A stretch of 64,000 nucleotides of DNA. It comes from Panagrolaimus kolymaensis. Taxonomy: Eukaryota; Nematoda; Chromadorea; Rhabditida; Panagrolaimidae. The number at the start of each line of letters is the position of its first letter. Position 1 is the stretch's first letter. The DNA lies in assembly GCA_028622995.1 (NCBI GenBank), contig JAJQJQ010000006.1, positions 1,612,001 through 1,676,000 of the forward strand, written 5' to 3'. A program made the position numbers and the translations under genes. Below, one piece after another: positions 43,933-55,406 of this stretch. The notes under the pieces were generated by a model. That model made no database searches, was not told the origin of the DNA, and was given only the letters and a program-made list of their open reading frames with translations.

Positions 43933-46900
43933 ATTATTTGATATGGTTGCTATCGATGCAGATGTTGAAGATGATGATGAAGTCGCGTTTATGGTGCGTC
44001 GAAACGCTGATGGATGTTGATCAAATACGTGAATGATTGCGGTTGATTTATTGAGAAAAAAAACTAAAAAAAATACATACAAAAAAGAATATTATTGTTT
44101 TTTTTTTCTATCTTTCCGGTATAAACACGATGAAACAACAATGGAAAAATTGAAAAAAATCAAATCAAAAAAAAGAAAGAAAAAAATATATATTGCACGT
44201 GTCAAAGTTCGTTTTAAAGATTAAAGCATCAATGCAAAGCAAAAAAGATGGGAGTATCATTTTAAAGCACATGAATAAAAAAAAAAGAGTAGAAAGGAAT
44301 AAAGTCTAAGTGATTCCATTCTCTTCTATGAGCCATGCATGCTTTTATTGGAAGAAAAATTATTGATAAGAAAGAAAAAATGAAATGAAATGAAAAGCAT
44401 ATAAGTAGGGAAAAGATTTATTTTTTTGGGATGTATATGGACTGCAAAAAAAAAAGAAGGACTTTGAAAATGAAAATGGCTAGAAACAAAGTCCATAAAA
44501 CATTCATTTCATAGAAGATGAAAAAAAGACAGTTATTTGGTGATGACGATATTTTTTGTTGCTGATAAAATAAAGCTTTTTTAGAAGAAAAAAATTTTTT
44601 TTTGATAAAAGGTTTAAAATTTAAAGCTATCGGCTGCTTCTTTTTAGGATTAAATAAGGGTGAAGCAGCCGACGATAGAAACTTTGACATTTGATCCTAA
44701 AAAATTATGTCCACAGCTTGACCTAAAAGGTTATTTTAAAAATTCAGATCCTTAAATTTTAATTTTCCAGAAAAAAAAAATAACACGAAAACTAAAGAAA
44801 TTTTTTTTAAAAGAAACTGTCGAAAGACGAGTCACCACCACCATAAACAACACCGAATTCAAAAACGAACGAACGTGATGACACGCGTTATAAAAATTTA
44901 TATTATATCAAGAAAAGAAAAAAAGGAGAAGAGAAAGAAAAAACTCGACCGACCGACCGGACAACAACAAAATAAACGACGAACCGATGATGATGAGAGA
45001 TACATAAATTCGACCCAGTTTTTTTTGCTCTTTTGCTTATGGGCAGTAGAACGAACGACCGGACGACGACAAAAATGACAAAAGTAAAAAAAAATACATT
45101 TATTAAAATGAAAAAGAAAATATTTTTTTGCGGTATTTTTAGATGTGAAACCCATATTAAAATAAAATAAAGGTTATTAATTTATTTTAGGGGGACAAAA
45201 GTGAGTAATTAATTATTATGGCAAAGGTCAAAACATAAGGTATGAAAATTAGGGTCAAAATGTTTGAAGCAAGTTTGAGACATGCCTAATTTAAAAAAAT
45301 TTCTCTGCCGAGATTTATTTGAAAAGCATTCGATTATTTTTAGAAGCAAATATTAAAATCAGAAAAAATATTATAAACTTTTTTTTAAATTACTCAAATT
45401 TTATTTTATTTTTTATAACTAAAAGTCGCTGAAATTATCATTTTTTTAGTGGCAACATTTTTCTTCTTGAAATGTGATTTCACGAAAAAGCTCGATCCTG
45501 TCCCAAAGGATTTTATTTTATTAAAACTTTTATTTAAATTTAAAAACAAAAATAAATTTTTATATTTTTGTTATTTTATTTATATTTTCAATTTTCAACA
45601 ACTGGACTTTGGAAAGCGTGAAAAATAAGTGAAAAAAGAAAGAAAAAGAAAGAAGAACATCAAAGGAAAGAAAAAACGCGTTCTTCTTTTTTCCTTCTAA
45701 ATAAATTACTGGTGGCGGCAGGCTGGAAATAGAAGGAATGGATGGAAGGAGATGAGAGAAAGAGAGAGAGAGAGAGGAGAAACCCCCGATGGCGATGGTA
45801 ATAATAAATGGTGAAATTGCGCATCCTGGCACGGAGATAGATGAAGAAGAAGAAGATGACCTGCGTTGATTTTTTTTTTTTGCGCAAAAATTATTCCGAT
45901 TCCAGTCCTGACGACGAGGACGACCCGAAAAAAAAAGATGAAAAAAAAGGAGGATGGATGTGGGATGATGATGGAATTGCGTATATTTTTTTTTCATGTT
46001 TATCGAAAGAGAAATAAAAAAGAGAGAAAGAGATAGAGAGGTTAAAAATGGCGCAATCGGGGGCAATACCAATAATACAAAATAAAAAAATAAAAACCGG
46101 TTTATGTAAAAAAATTATTTCATTTTAACAAGAGGGGCTAAAAAGGGCATCATCAAAAATAAAGAGGATTTGAGAAAAGAGAGAGAGAAAAAAAAAATGA
46201 TGAGCGAATAATAATAAAAATTGAAATTTAAAATATATATAAAAATAAAAGCAAGCAGGCAGTATAGGCGATAATAAAAGGATATAACAGTAAACATTTA
46301 TTTATTTATTTGAGATTTAAAAGGGGGAAGGTTGAAAAAGGGTTAAAATGGGATATATGAATATTTTTTTGGTAAACAAATTTCTAAATTTTTAAATGGT
46401 CACTTTTAAAAAATTGTGGTCAACAAAAAAAGCTTGGAAAAAGGAAAAATAATCAGTAATCATTAGAAAATGGAATCAAAAGTCTAAGAGGGAAAATGAT
46501 TCGGAATTGTATATGATACTTCCATTTTCATTAACGTTAATTATTTAGGTAAAAAGAAGAATATTTGTTTAAAATTATGTATCTCAGACACAGACTTTAA
46601 AAGCTACAACCAAATTGCAGAAAAAGAAAAAAAATTTTAACGCAATAATTTTAGAAGTTGTAAAAACCCATAAAAATTAAACTCAAAATTATGTCTGCTG
46701 TCTGCATCAAAAGTGAACCTAAAAAAACGACAAATATAATTTAAATTGATAAATTTTTTAACATTTTTTTTGTTGTGCTCGTTTCTTACTCACAAAAATA
46801 TTACATTTGCAACAGGAGCATCCTTCATGGCTTTTCAAAAAAATAATCACCCGGACTTAAAGTTTTTTTTCGTCCGAGACAAATCAAAAACAAAAAGGAA

Positions 46901-49900
46901 AAAATCGAACCATTTTCTATTGTTTTTTTTTGCACCAAAATAAAAATTTAAGAAGCATAAAAATGACCTTTGAAATTATATTGACGGGAGACAGAGAAGA
47001 CATAAGGGTAAAAAAGCATAAAATGAACTTCACACCAATTTATCTTACTAGCCTTATTATTTTTTTTATCAGTAAAAATATTAAAAAAAAAAAGAAAAAA
47101 GAAATAAAATATAAAAATCATTGAGAAGAAGCTATGAAAAATTTAGGGAAGAATTTTTGTAGGGTAGCAAAAGACATTTTTATTTTTTTGTTGTTACTTG
47201 TTCGAAAGATTGATTCCAAATAAACTTTTTATGACTTTTTTTTTCTTCACCTTTATTGAGAAGCAAGAATTTTAAGATAAATAAGAATCATGCTTCTTGA
47301 TTTTAGAGACAGACAAACGACACCTTCTGACTTTAAAAAAAAAACCACTGTTTTTGTTAATTTTTTGTGATTTTGGAAGTTTTTTGTGCTGAAAAAAGAA
47401 ACCGTTACAGTAAAAAAAACAGCGAAAATTGTTGACTTTGAAATACGCCAAATATCCACGTATTCAAGAATCCACAAAAAATCTAAACACTACCAGTTAA
47501 AAAAATTTTTAAAGTTATTAACAAATAAAATTTTTCACCAATTTATTTTTGTTTTCTGGGATGAAATCAGCGTCACATATTTCCGTTGTTGATTCATTAA
47601 AAAAATATATAAATATGGTTTCAATTTTTTTTTGCTGTTGTTTTCATTTTTTTTTGTCTTTCCTGAAAGCATCAGCATCAAGAAAAAAAAAGGAAGGAAG
47701 GAAACGAGACAACTATGAATGCAGAAAAATGAATAAAGAAAGAAAAAAACTTGTTCTCGTACCAACCGGAGAGAAGCGAACGACCTCTCTCCAAATATAT
47801 ATATTTTTTTTTTCAATTTACATGTGCCTTTTTGGCTCTGATTGCAAAAAAAAATAATATAAATTTTAGCAAACCAAAAAAAATTAAGAAAAAGGCTGAA
47901 ATTTTTTTTTTGCTTTTGTTGTAACAATTAAAAGTTGTAAATTAAGAACCAAAGAAAAAGAAAAATAAAAAATAAAATAAAGGACTTTGGTTTTTGTGAT
48001 TAAAAATTTTTTAGAGTTTCAAAAATGAAGCAGAATTATTTTTGCAGAATTAGGATCGAAGCTTTAATTAAAAAAGATTTACAGACAATTTCAAACACTC
48101 AAAAGCCAAAATAATTTTCTGCTTTCATTTTTTGCCGCAAAAAAATCAGGATGTAACTCTAACCTTTCAAAGCAAGTCAAGCAAAAAACTGTCAATCACG
48201 GAAAAAAAGAAGAGTGAAGGTACATAATTTATGATAAGAAACTCTCTTTTCCAACTTTTTTTTCTTCCCTTAAATCCATTCAATCAATTTTAATGGTCAT
48301 CAAATGACAATTGGGTATCAAGCAGGTGTTTTTTTCTTTATTGTGGTGTTAGCATGATAACAAATTATTGTCTCGCTTTTAAACAAGAATCAATTAAAAT
48401 TAGCAAAATCAATTCTATAAAATTTTAGAAAAAAAATTTTAAATCAAGAGAGCCAAAAAAAGAAAGAAAAAAGCTTATTTTAACAAAAATTTTGATGGAA
48501 ATAAAAAAAAGCAAGCATAATTGTGAAAATTTTTATTGATATGTTTTACTTTCTTGAATTTTTAAAATGCTCAATCGCTTGCTTTTAAACCTCTAAAAAT
48601 TATTCTTATTGTTACTCGCCTTTTTTACAATATGCCTTCTCTCGATTTCTGCAACTCTTATTCGATGCCATGAAAATAAATAAATGGCATCGTTCGTTAT
48701 TAAAATTTTGTTTTGCTTTTTTATATTTTTGTACCTTCCAAATTACAGTAAATTTTAGTTGAAGATATCAGACTTTCCATATATCCCAAAAATAATGGAT
48801 TTTATTCCTTTTAAAACGAAGTATTCTTAAAAAAAAGTTTTTTTGTTGTAAATAAAAATCGTGTTTTTATTTTATTTTCTCGTTCTTTCTTTCTTTCTTC
48901 TCACTTATTCTTATATTTTAAGAAAATTTGAAATTATAGAGTGAATTTGAAAATTTCGGAAAAAAACCAGTTGAAAAAAAATCAGAACGTAACCTATCAA
49001 CAAAATCAACTCAAAAAAGAAGATGAAAAATTTTTTTTTTACGTGACCCATGTGTGTCAGAAAAAATCGAGAAAAATAAAAAGCTTTTTTTATTTAAAAT
49101 ATATATTTTTGTTGTTGATGTTGATGGCGTAATCCTTCTTCTTCTCCTTCTCCAGATATGTAGAGAGAAAATGAGAAAAGAAGAAGAGAAGACCTCGTTT
49201 CCGCCGTCGAAATAAAAAAAAAGTGATGACACAAAAATGAAAAAATCTCGGATAAAATAAATAAAAACCGGTATTTTTTTTTAAAATATATAAATTATTT
49301 CTGAAAATGAGAGAGGATAGAGAGGATTTTTACGGGTCGTCGCCAAAGGCAATGACCGAAAAGATTAAATGCCAATTTGATTTTGTTGGAAAGAAAAATA
49401 AAACGAAGAAGAAGAAAATGAAGATGAGTAGTGTAGTGAATGAGAAAAGAGAACAGAGAAGAGAAAAATAATTATGAAAATAATTACATCGACGAAGCAT
49501 ACATACATACATTCATTCATTTACAGAAGGATGGTGGGATTAGGGAAAATGGTAAAAATAAAATAAAAATATGGAACTATAAAGTTCATTAATTATTGGG
49601 AAACATAAATTAAGTCTCTTTGATTTGATGGTATAAAAGTTAATTCTTGAATTTGTTACAATATGATTCTGACAAATATTTGCTCACAAAATATATTTAA
49701 TATAATTTCAAGGAAGTTTTTTAATATAAAAAAAAATACTAAAAGTTTCCGTTTAAATTTTAATGTTTTTTTTTAATTTTAAAATAAAATGAAAAACCTT
49801 ATAAAAATATTAATTTTAAAACTATCGGAATACGCTTAAAAGTATCCAATAAATTTCGGGTTTTATACACTTTTTTATGAGTAAATGAAATGAAGCTTTG

Positions 49901-51072
49901 AGGCTTAAAAAATTCCACTAAGCTTTAGATTTTCGGGAGAAGAAGATATATACAAGTTTTTTTGAAGTTCTCAAAAAAAATACTAAAATACAAATGTTTG
50001 GATTACATCATAATTTTTTTTGTTGGAAAAAAGGTCACATTTCTCTAAAACATGCCACAAAATAAAAAATATGGGTGAAAGATAATAAATTTTTTTTTGT
50101 TGGTAAAACATTTATATATAAGAATTTCTTTTTTGCAAGGAAGGCAAAAAAATAATAAAACCGGAATAAAAACAAGAAAGATCAGCTGTTTATTTTTTTT
50201 TCTATTTAGAAAACAAAAAAAAAAGAAAAGACAAATTTGGACGAATATAAAAAAAAGTTAGTAGTAGCAAAGGTCATGTGAGAAAAATAATCACAAATTT
50301 GTTGGTTGAGACTGAAGACTTTTGTACAAGTTTTTGACATATTTAATTTTTGAACAATAAGAAAAAATTGTTTTTTTGGGTATTATTTTTTTATTTTAGA
50401 TTGGATAAGGAGAAAAGAAAAAACAGGATAATTTTTGCCGTTTCTGTCTCTTACAAAAATTGTGGATGTCAAAGAAATTTAAATATTAATAACTTTATTT
50501 ACAGAATAGAGAATTCTAAAATGGCAGAATTTTTGGTTTGTAAAAATCCTAAATTTTCCTAAAAAATGTTCAACATTAATTCGAGCATTAGCAGATTACA
50601 AAAAAGGCACGATATTCTCAAAACGGAACGAAAACAAAAACAAAAAAAAAAGTTTCAAAATTCCAAAAATCTTTTTATTATCAAAATCTTGTTTTATTTT
50701 TTCTCTCTCATCATAAATGGTTGACCCTTATGACCCATATCAATAAAATAAAAACAAATCATGATCGATCATAGTCTTGATAACTTTTTTTTTGTTATTC
50801 ATAAAGTTAAACTATGGCCTCTTATATAACATACAAAAAAAGACAAAAGTTGCGTGATTGGCTAAACCGGTTAATTTTGAAATAATTCAACCATTAACTT
50901 TTGACTTTTACTGTTAAAAGTTAGGTTAAAAAGTAAGAATCACAAATGTTAGATAAAAATGTTTAATAAGAAAAGAAACAATTTAAACCTTTTCTTTAAA
51001 TTTTGCAAAAAAAAAAAGTCTATCGATTCGATTCAATCAAAATAATAACAAAATAAATAAAATAAAAATCGG
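43933..51072. other. Seven-kilobase gene-poor region
   Basis: No gene supported. The left part (44.8-45.1 and 45.6-46.1 kb) has GC-richer, GAC/CGA- and GA-rich patches, possible distal 5'UTR exons or promoter of the IRF2BP gene. Open frames there (for example 45560-46072 minus) are low-complexity. GA/CT simple repeats lie near 45755-45780, and A/T runs dominate from 46.3 to 51 kb. Confidence 0.5.
44623..44684. repeat. Short imperfect hairpin
   Basis: AAAGCTATCGGCTGCTTC at 44623-44640 faces GAAGCAGCCGACGATAG...AAACTTT at 44662-44684. The stem is about 18 bp with a small bulge and a 21-base loop. Function unknown. Confidence 0.5.
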
Positions 51073-51249
51073 ATGATAATATTTTTCTTTACAGCAAAGC
51101 AACCAACAACAGCTGCAAAAGCAGAAGAAGCATCTCTTTATCCTATCCCGGAACGGAAGAAAGCATTTATTAAAGAATATTCTCGACCGCACCCGTTCGA
51201 TCATTTATTCGATGGCTTTCTTCTTTATCTCGATTTAAATAATAAATAA
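51073..51249 (+). CDS. Orphan coding-like exon or small ORF
   Basis: A GC-richer island in AT-rich DNA, open from ATG 51073 (or from a TTTCTTTACAG acceptor ending 51094) to TAA 51249. It reads KQPTTAAKAEEASLYPIPER, KKAFIKEYSRPHPFDHLFDG and FLLYLDLNNK. Composition and codon use look protein-coding. If spliced it is the last exon of a plus-strand gene whose earlier exons I could not find; if not, it is a 58-residue protein. Family unknown. Confidence 0.35.
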   Translation: MIIFFFTAKQPTTAAKAEEASLYPIPERKKAFIKEYSRPHPFDHLFDGFLLYLDLNNK

Positions 51250-52656
51250 AAAATGATCAAAGATTTTTTTAAATATTTTTTTTTCAAGTTTCAAGCTTTT
51301 TCTTTTCTTTTTTTAAATTAATTCAATTAAAGAAAAAATTGCTAAAAATCAAAGCAAAAAATAAATAGAAAGAAGTGCAGTGATTAATGAATTCGTTTTT
51401 TTTTTCTACAAAGCAGAGAGGAATGAAAATAAATAAAAAAGTGAGGCCAGATTCAAGTAAGCAGCAGCAAGCAAAGAAAGCGAACAAGCAAGTCAAAGGT
51501 CGTCTCAAAGTTTTATTTTTTTTTCGATTTTTTGTTGCCTCATCTTTCACGTTTTTAAAAGAAAAAAATATATTTTTAGCTTTTCTTTTTCAAATATTAA
51601 AAATAAATAAGAAAGAATGGAAAGAAATCCTCCTTCTTTGTAGAAAAAAGATGTCTGGGAAAAAATAAAATAAACGAAAAAACTAGTTATAAAAATAAAA
51701 ACAGAGAGTTTATTTTATTTGCATATACCCGAGTTTTTATATTATTTTGCTTTTTTTTTTTGTGTGTGTGAGAATGTTGCTGCTATAAATAACTTTTTCT
51801 TTGATTGTTTTTTTTTTTTGAGGAACAAAAAGTGATCCCCAAGAAAACGTTAAAAATCATAATAAAAAAATAAAGTAAAAATAGTGATAACTTGCTTGTG
51901 TCAACATTAAAGAGAAGTAAAAAAGATGTCTTGTTTTTTTTGCCTACAAAAAAAAATATATATTCAAAAAATTGCGCTGGTTTTTAGAAGAAAAAAAAAT
52001 AGACATTTATTTGAGAAAGATTGATTTTGGCAAATTCAGTCTTCTAATTTAAAATTTAAAAAATACAAACATTAAAAAAATTTGGTAATTTTTTGTTCAA
52101 AAACTTTGTCATTTTTATTATTTTTTCATTAAAGAAAAATATGTTTCATTTTTAAACCAATTTTAAAAGGACACTCAAAAAAAAGAGATAATAAATGAAT
52201 TTTTTTAATTTTTTAATTTTCGTCGTGAAAATGGCAAATGAAAATTTAAATTAGAATTTCAATGGAAAATTATAACAAATATATCTGATTTTCTTTTTTG
52301 CCAATTCAGATCTTCAATTTTTTTTATTAAATAGTTCATTTTAACAACCATCAAGAATAAAATCTTTAGAAAATATTAATACTTGACTTTCTAAAAAAAC
52401 TTTTTTTGTTTTGTTAAATTGTTTACTTTGCGTGTTTTTTTTATATTCCTCCTCCTCAATGTTTGTTGCAACCGAATTTTCTATTTTCTTTTCTTCTACT
52501 TCAGACTAAATGAATTCTCGGTAGCAAAAAAGCAAACAAAAAAATAAAAATTAAGCAACATAAAAAAAACTGGATTTTTGTAAGTCATTGGCAAAAAAAA
52601 TTTATAATTTTTTTGTTTGTTTTTTAAAAAATCAAAAAGATTGAGAGAAAAATTTA

Positions 52657-52851
52657 AAGGGCCATAGCTATTTGCAGCCTTTTTGAAATTTCGTTTACGG
52701 GTACTGAATTTTGCGAATGCCAAGCGCGTGTTTGAATTTAACGTGTCATTTACTGTAGTTGCACGTAGATTCAAATTGCCGGTTGGCGAAGTATGAATTC
52801 AGCTCCCGAAAAACGAAATTTTGAAAAAGGCATCAAATAGCTATGGCCCTT
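52657..52851. mobile_element. 195-bp hairpin MITE, family member 2
   Basis: Ends AAGGGCCATAGCTATTTG and (A/C)(T/A)GCCTTTTTCAAAATTTCG are inverted at both sides; TA flanks both ends. The terminal ~45 bases match the element at 37575-37809 at most positions, while the interior differs. Confidence 0.7.
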
Positions 52852-53329
52852 TAATAACAATAAAAGCTGAATTTTTAAAGCCAAAGAAAAATTTCAATAT
52901 TTTCGACTTGATTTGAGAAATTTTTATTAAAAATATTTTTAAAAAAAAAGCATCCGACAAATAAACGCTGCAACAATTTCTTCCTTCATCCTTCCCATCT
53001 TTGCGCGTGCGCTGTTACTTTTTCTATTTATCTATCTCTCTTTCTATGGTTAAAGAGAGTGAACAACTAAATCCAAACGCATTCTTTCTCATTTTATATT
53101 TTGATTGAAAAAGAATGAAAAAGAATTCATCTTCGGTTTAATTACCCAAAGTTTGAGGTAATAATTAAATTCCATCTCTTTTTAAAGTGGCTTTGGAAAA
53201 ATTAAAATAAATTTTGGAAAGTTTTACTTTAAAAAAGTGAAACAAAAATATTATAAAAGAAAAAACTGTTGATTCCAATTACAGAAGTAATTATTTGATT
53301 GATTTATGGAAGAAGAAAAAATGAAAAAA

Positions 53330-53447
53330 GCTTGGAGCACTCGAGATTCCCAGGAGGTCTCCCATCCAAGTACTAATCGAGCCCAGCAGTGCTTAACTTG
53401 CCAGATCGGACGGGATGGCGTGCTTTCACTGCGGTATGACCCCAAGC
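53330..53447 (-). rRNA. 5S rRNA: 5S ribosomal RNA, copy 1
   Basis: On the minus strand, 118 nt starting GCTTGGGGTCATACCGCAG and ending GAGTGCTCCAAGC, followed by a T-run that serves as the RNA polymerase III terminator. Terminal pairing is GCTTGG/CCAAGC. The internal promoter is intact: A-box region AAGTTAAGCACTGCTGGGC, intermediate element and C-box TACTTGGATGGGAGACC. Its flanks (about 53150-53640) are duplicated around the second copy. Confidence 0.96.
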
Positions 53448-53803
53448 GAATGTCTTCTTTCTTCTGTTGCTGATATACAAATGAACTGCAAAAAATGGAC
53501 TAGTTTCAACAAAAAAAATTTAATTTCTGAAAATATGTATTCAATAGACTTCATAAATAAACCCAAAAAAAATTAAAATGAGTACTTCCATGTCACTTTC
53601 AAAAGCATATTTATTTATTAAAATAAAAATTTCTAGAAAATAAAGCAAGCACCAAAAAGGACAATGGAAGAATAGCAGCATCTCTTAAAATTATTTGCCT
53701 TTTTTGTTGAATCTAATTTTTTTTTTAATAAAAATATTTTTTTGCCATTTTAGTTTAAAAATTCTAATATAATTTTTTTTGGTGAATTTAGAATCAAAAA
53801 TAG

Positions 53804-54282
53804 TCAACGCTTGTCCAAATTATAAAAAAATCTTTTCGATAAAATTTTAGTAACAAATAAAAACTTTTGATTAAAAAAAGAAGAGGTGGAATAATTAATG
53901 ATCGAAGACAAACGCGTTCCTTGAAACAGAGGTGTGACTAGGGTTGTCGATTTCCCGGGAAATTCCCGGGAAATGCCTAAGGGCATTTGGACATAATTCA
54001 AATTAATTTTGGTTTTTTTATAAATTTGTAAAGAAAATATTAATTCACCATGCTTTTTCTATGTAATGCAAAAAAAAAAACATAAAAATAAGTCATGAAT
54101 AAAAAGTTATGCTGAAATTTCCCGCATTTCCCGGGAAATTCGACAATCCTAGGTGTGACGACATCCATTTTTATATCATAAAGTTGATATAAATTTACGG
54201 GAATACGAAACATTGGATCAAAATTTAGAGTAGTTTCAGCTATTTTATTTCTAGGAAACCATGGAAGTCGAAGGGAACGCAT
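53804..54282 (-). pseudogene. Unrecognised ORF split by the hAT-type MITE
   Basis: From the ATG at 54282 the frame reads MRSLRLPWFPRNKIAE, FRIPVNLYQLYDIKMDVVTP, then enters the MITE. On the other side the frame resumes as LFQGTRLSSIINYSTSS and runs to about 53804. With the element and one target copy removed the frame is continuous. Element plus duplication (221 bases) is not a multiple of three, so the present allele is broken. A hydrophobic segment (FIPIFFNLYPYAAVTFYI) on the same strand at 54340-54440 may belong to the same gene. Family unknown; it might be a spliced gene or a decayed one. Confidence 0.4.
53939..54151. mobile_element. 213-bp hAT-type MITE with 8-bp target duplication
   Basis: Terminal inverted repeat TAGG(G/A)TTGTCGA with subterminal TTTCCCGGGAAAT copies. 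It is flanked by a perfect 8-bp direct repeat GGTGTGAC at 53931-53938 and 54152-54159. TIR form and 8-bp duplication are those of hAT elements. It lies inside a minus-strand open frame. Confidence 0.9.
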
Positions 54283-54581
54283 ATGTCAACTAATAAACAC
54301 AAAAAGGGATAAATGATGACTACAGTAATCCTAAATGGTGTAACTCACTAAAATCCATCAATATAAAATGTTACAGCTGCATAAGGATAAAGGTTAAAGA
54401 AAATTGGAATAAAAGCTAGCTCTGATGACAAATTTATAAAGAGTTTGGCGGTTTCACTGTTATTTGATGCGAGATGGAATGAAGCTTATCAGGGAGAAAC
54501 TTCGTGAGAGATACACATGAAAATTTAACATACTTGATCGCAAAGATTCACATCGTTCATTTATAAATTAATTTTTTTCAG

Positions 54582-54967
54582 ATCCCCACCTGAATCGGAA
54601 GAACCAGTATTTGTTGATGAGGATTTTATTCAAGATTTTGATGCAAAGAAATACAATTACGATTATACTAGTACCTCAACGTAAGTTTTATAAATTCAAT
54701 TCAGACATCAATAACTCAAAATGATCATTGCAATTAGTAAATCCAAAGAATTATTCATTAGCTTTTATCGTAAATTTTTCTTTACATCAATGTTTTTTTA
54801 GACTTTTTGATTTACCAAGCACCCATAAAATTCCGATCCTTGAACCAAATAAAAATTATTCCGCTACAATCATTTCTGAATCAGATCCAAGTTTTAAAGC
54901 AGAAATTTCAAAAATTTTCCACCAATCATTTTCTCGTAAAAGGGAAAAAATGATAGCCAGTATTTAG
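54582..54967 (+). CDS. Two 3' exons of an unrecognised gene
   Basis: Exons 54582-54680 and 54802-54967 with good splice sites (TTTTTTTCAG| ... AC|GTAAGT ... TTTTTTTAG|) and matching phase. The protein piece is acidic then basic: SPPESEEPVFVDEDFIQDFD, AKKYNYDYTSTST, LFDLPSTHKIPILEPNKNYS, and an end rich in Lys/Arg. The upstream exons are not visible. It ends 440 bases before the Ca2+-ATPase start on the same strand, so the two could be co-transcribed. Function unknown. Confidence 0.45.
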
Positions 54968-55406
54968 TTAATAAAGCTCAAAAAGTTAAAGTAATTATTA
55001 AATCACAGAAGAATTGAATTTCAAGCAAATATGTATGTAATTTAACGGTAATAAATTTTGTTTAGTTAAAATAGGTGCATAAATAAAAACATTTTTCAAC
55101 GAACATATAAGTATTGTTCAATCGAAAATTTCTCTAAGCTTTCTTATATTTTTAGGCCAAACTTTTTTTTTGTTCTTTCGAAAAACTTATTTTTTGCATA
55201 AAAATTTTTGCCGCTTTTTATTTATCGTTTCACTCATTTTTTTCTCGCTCTCTCTCTCGCGTTGATTCTTTTCCAATAAAAGCTTCTCACTTTTAGAGAA
55301 TCTTCAATCCTTGGAATACCTTTTCGTTTGAACGTAAGAGTGAGTACCTTTTCATTTTTTAAATTTAATCTTTCACCTTTACAACTTTTAGCTTTTATTT
55401 TCCAAT

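Noticed and set aside
45560..46072. Long minus-strand open frame rich in Ser, Phe and Leu
   Set aside because: Generated by T-rich and GA/CT simple sequence; no conserved motif.
53251..53445. Open frames across the 5S rRNA genes (also at 62149-62397)
   Set aside because: They are translations of the 5S rRNA sequence itself.
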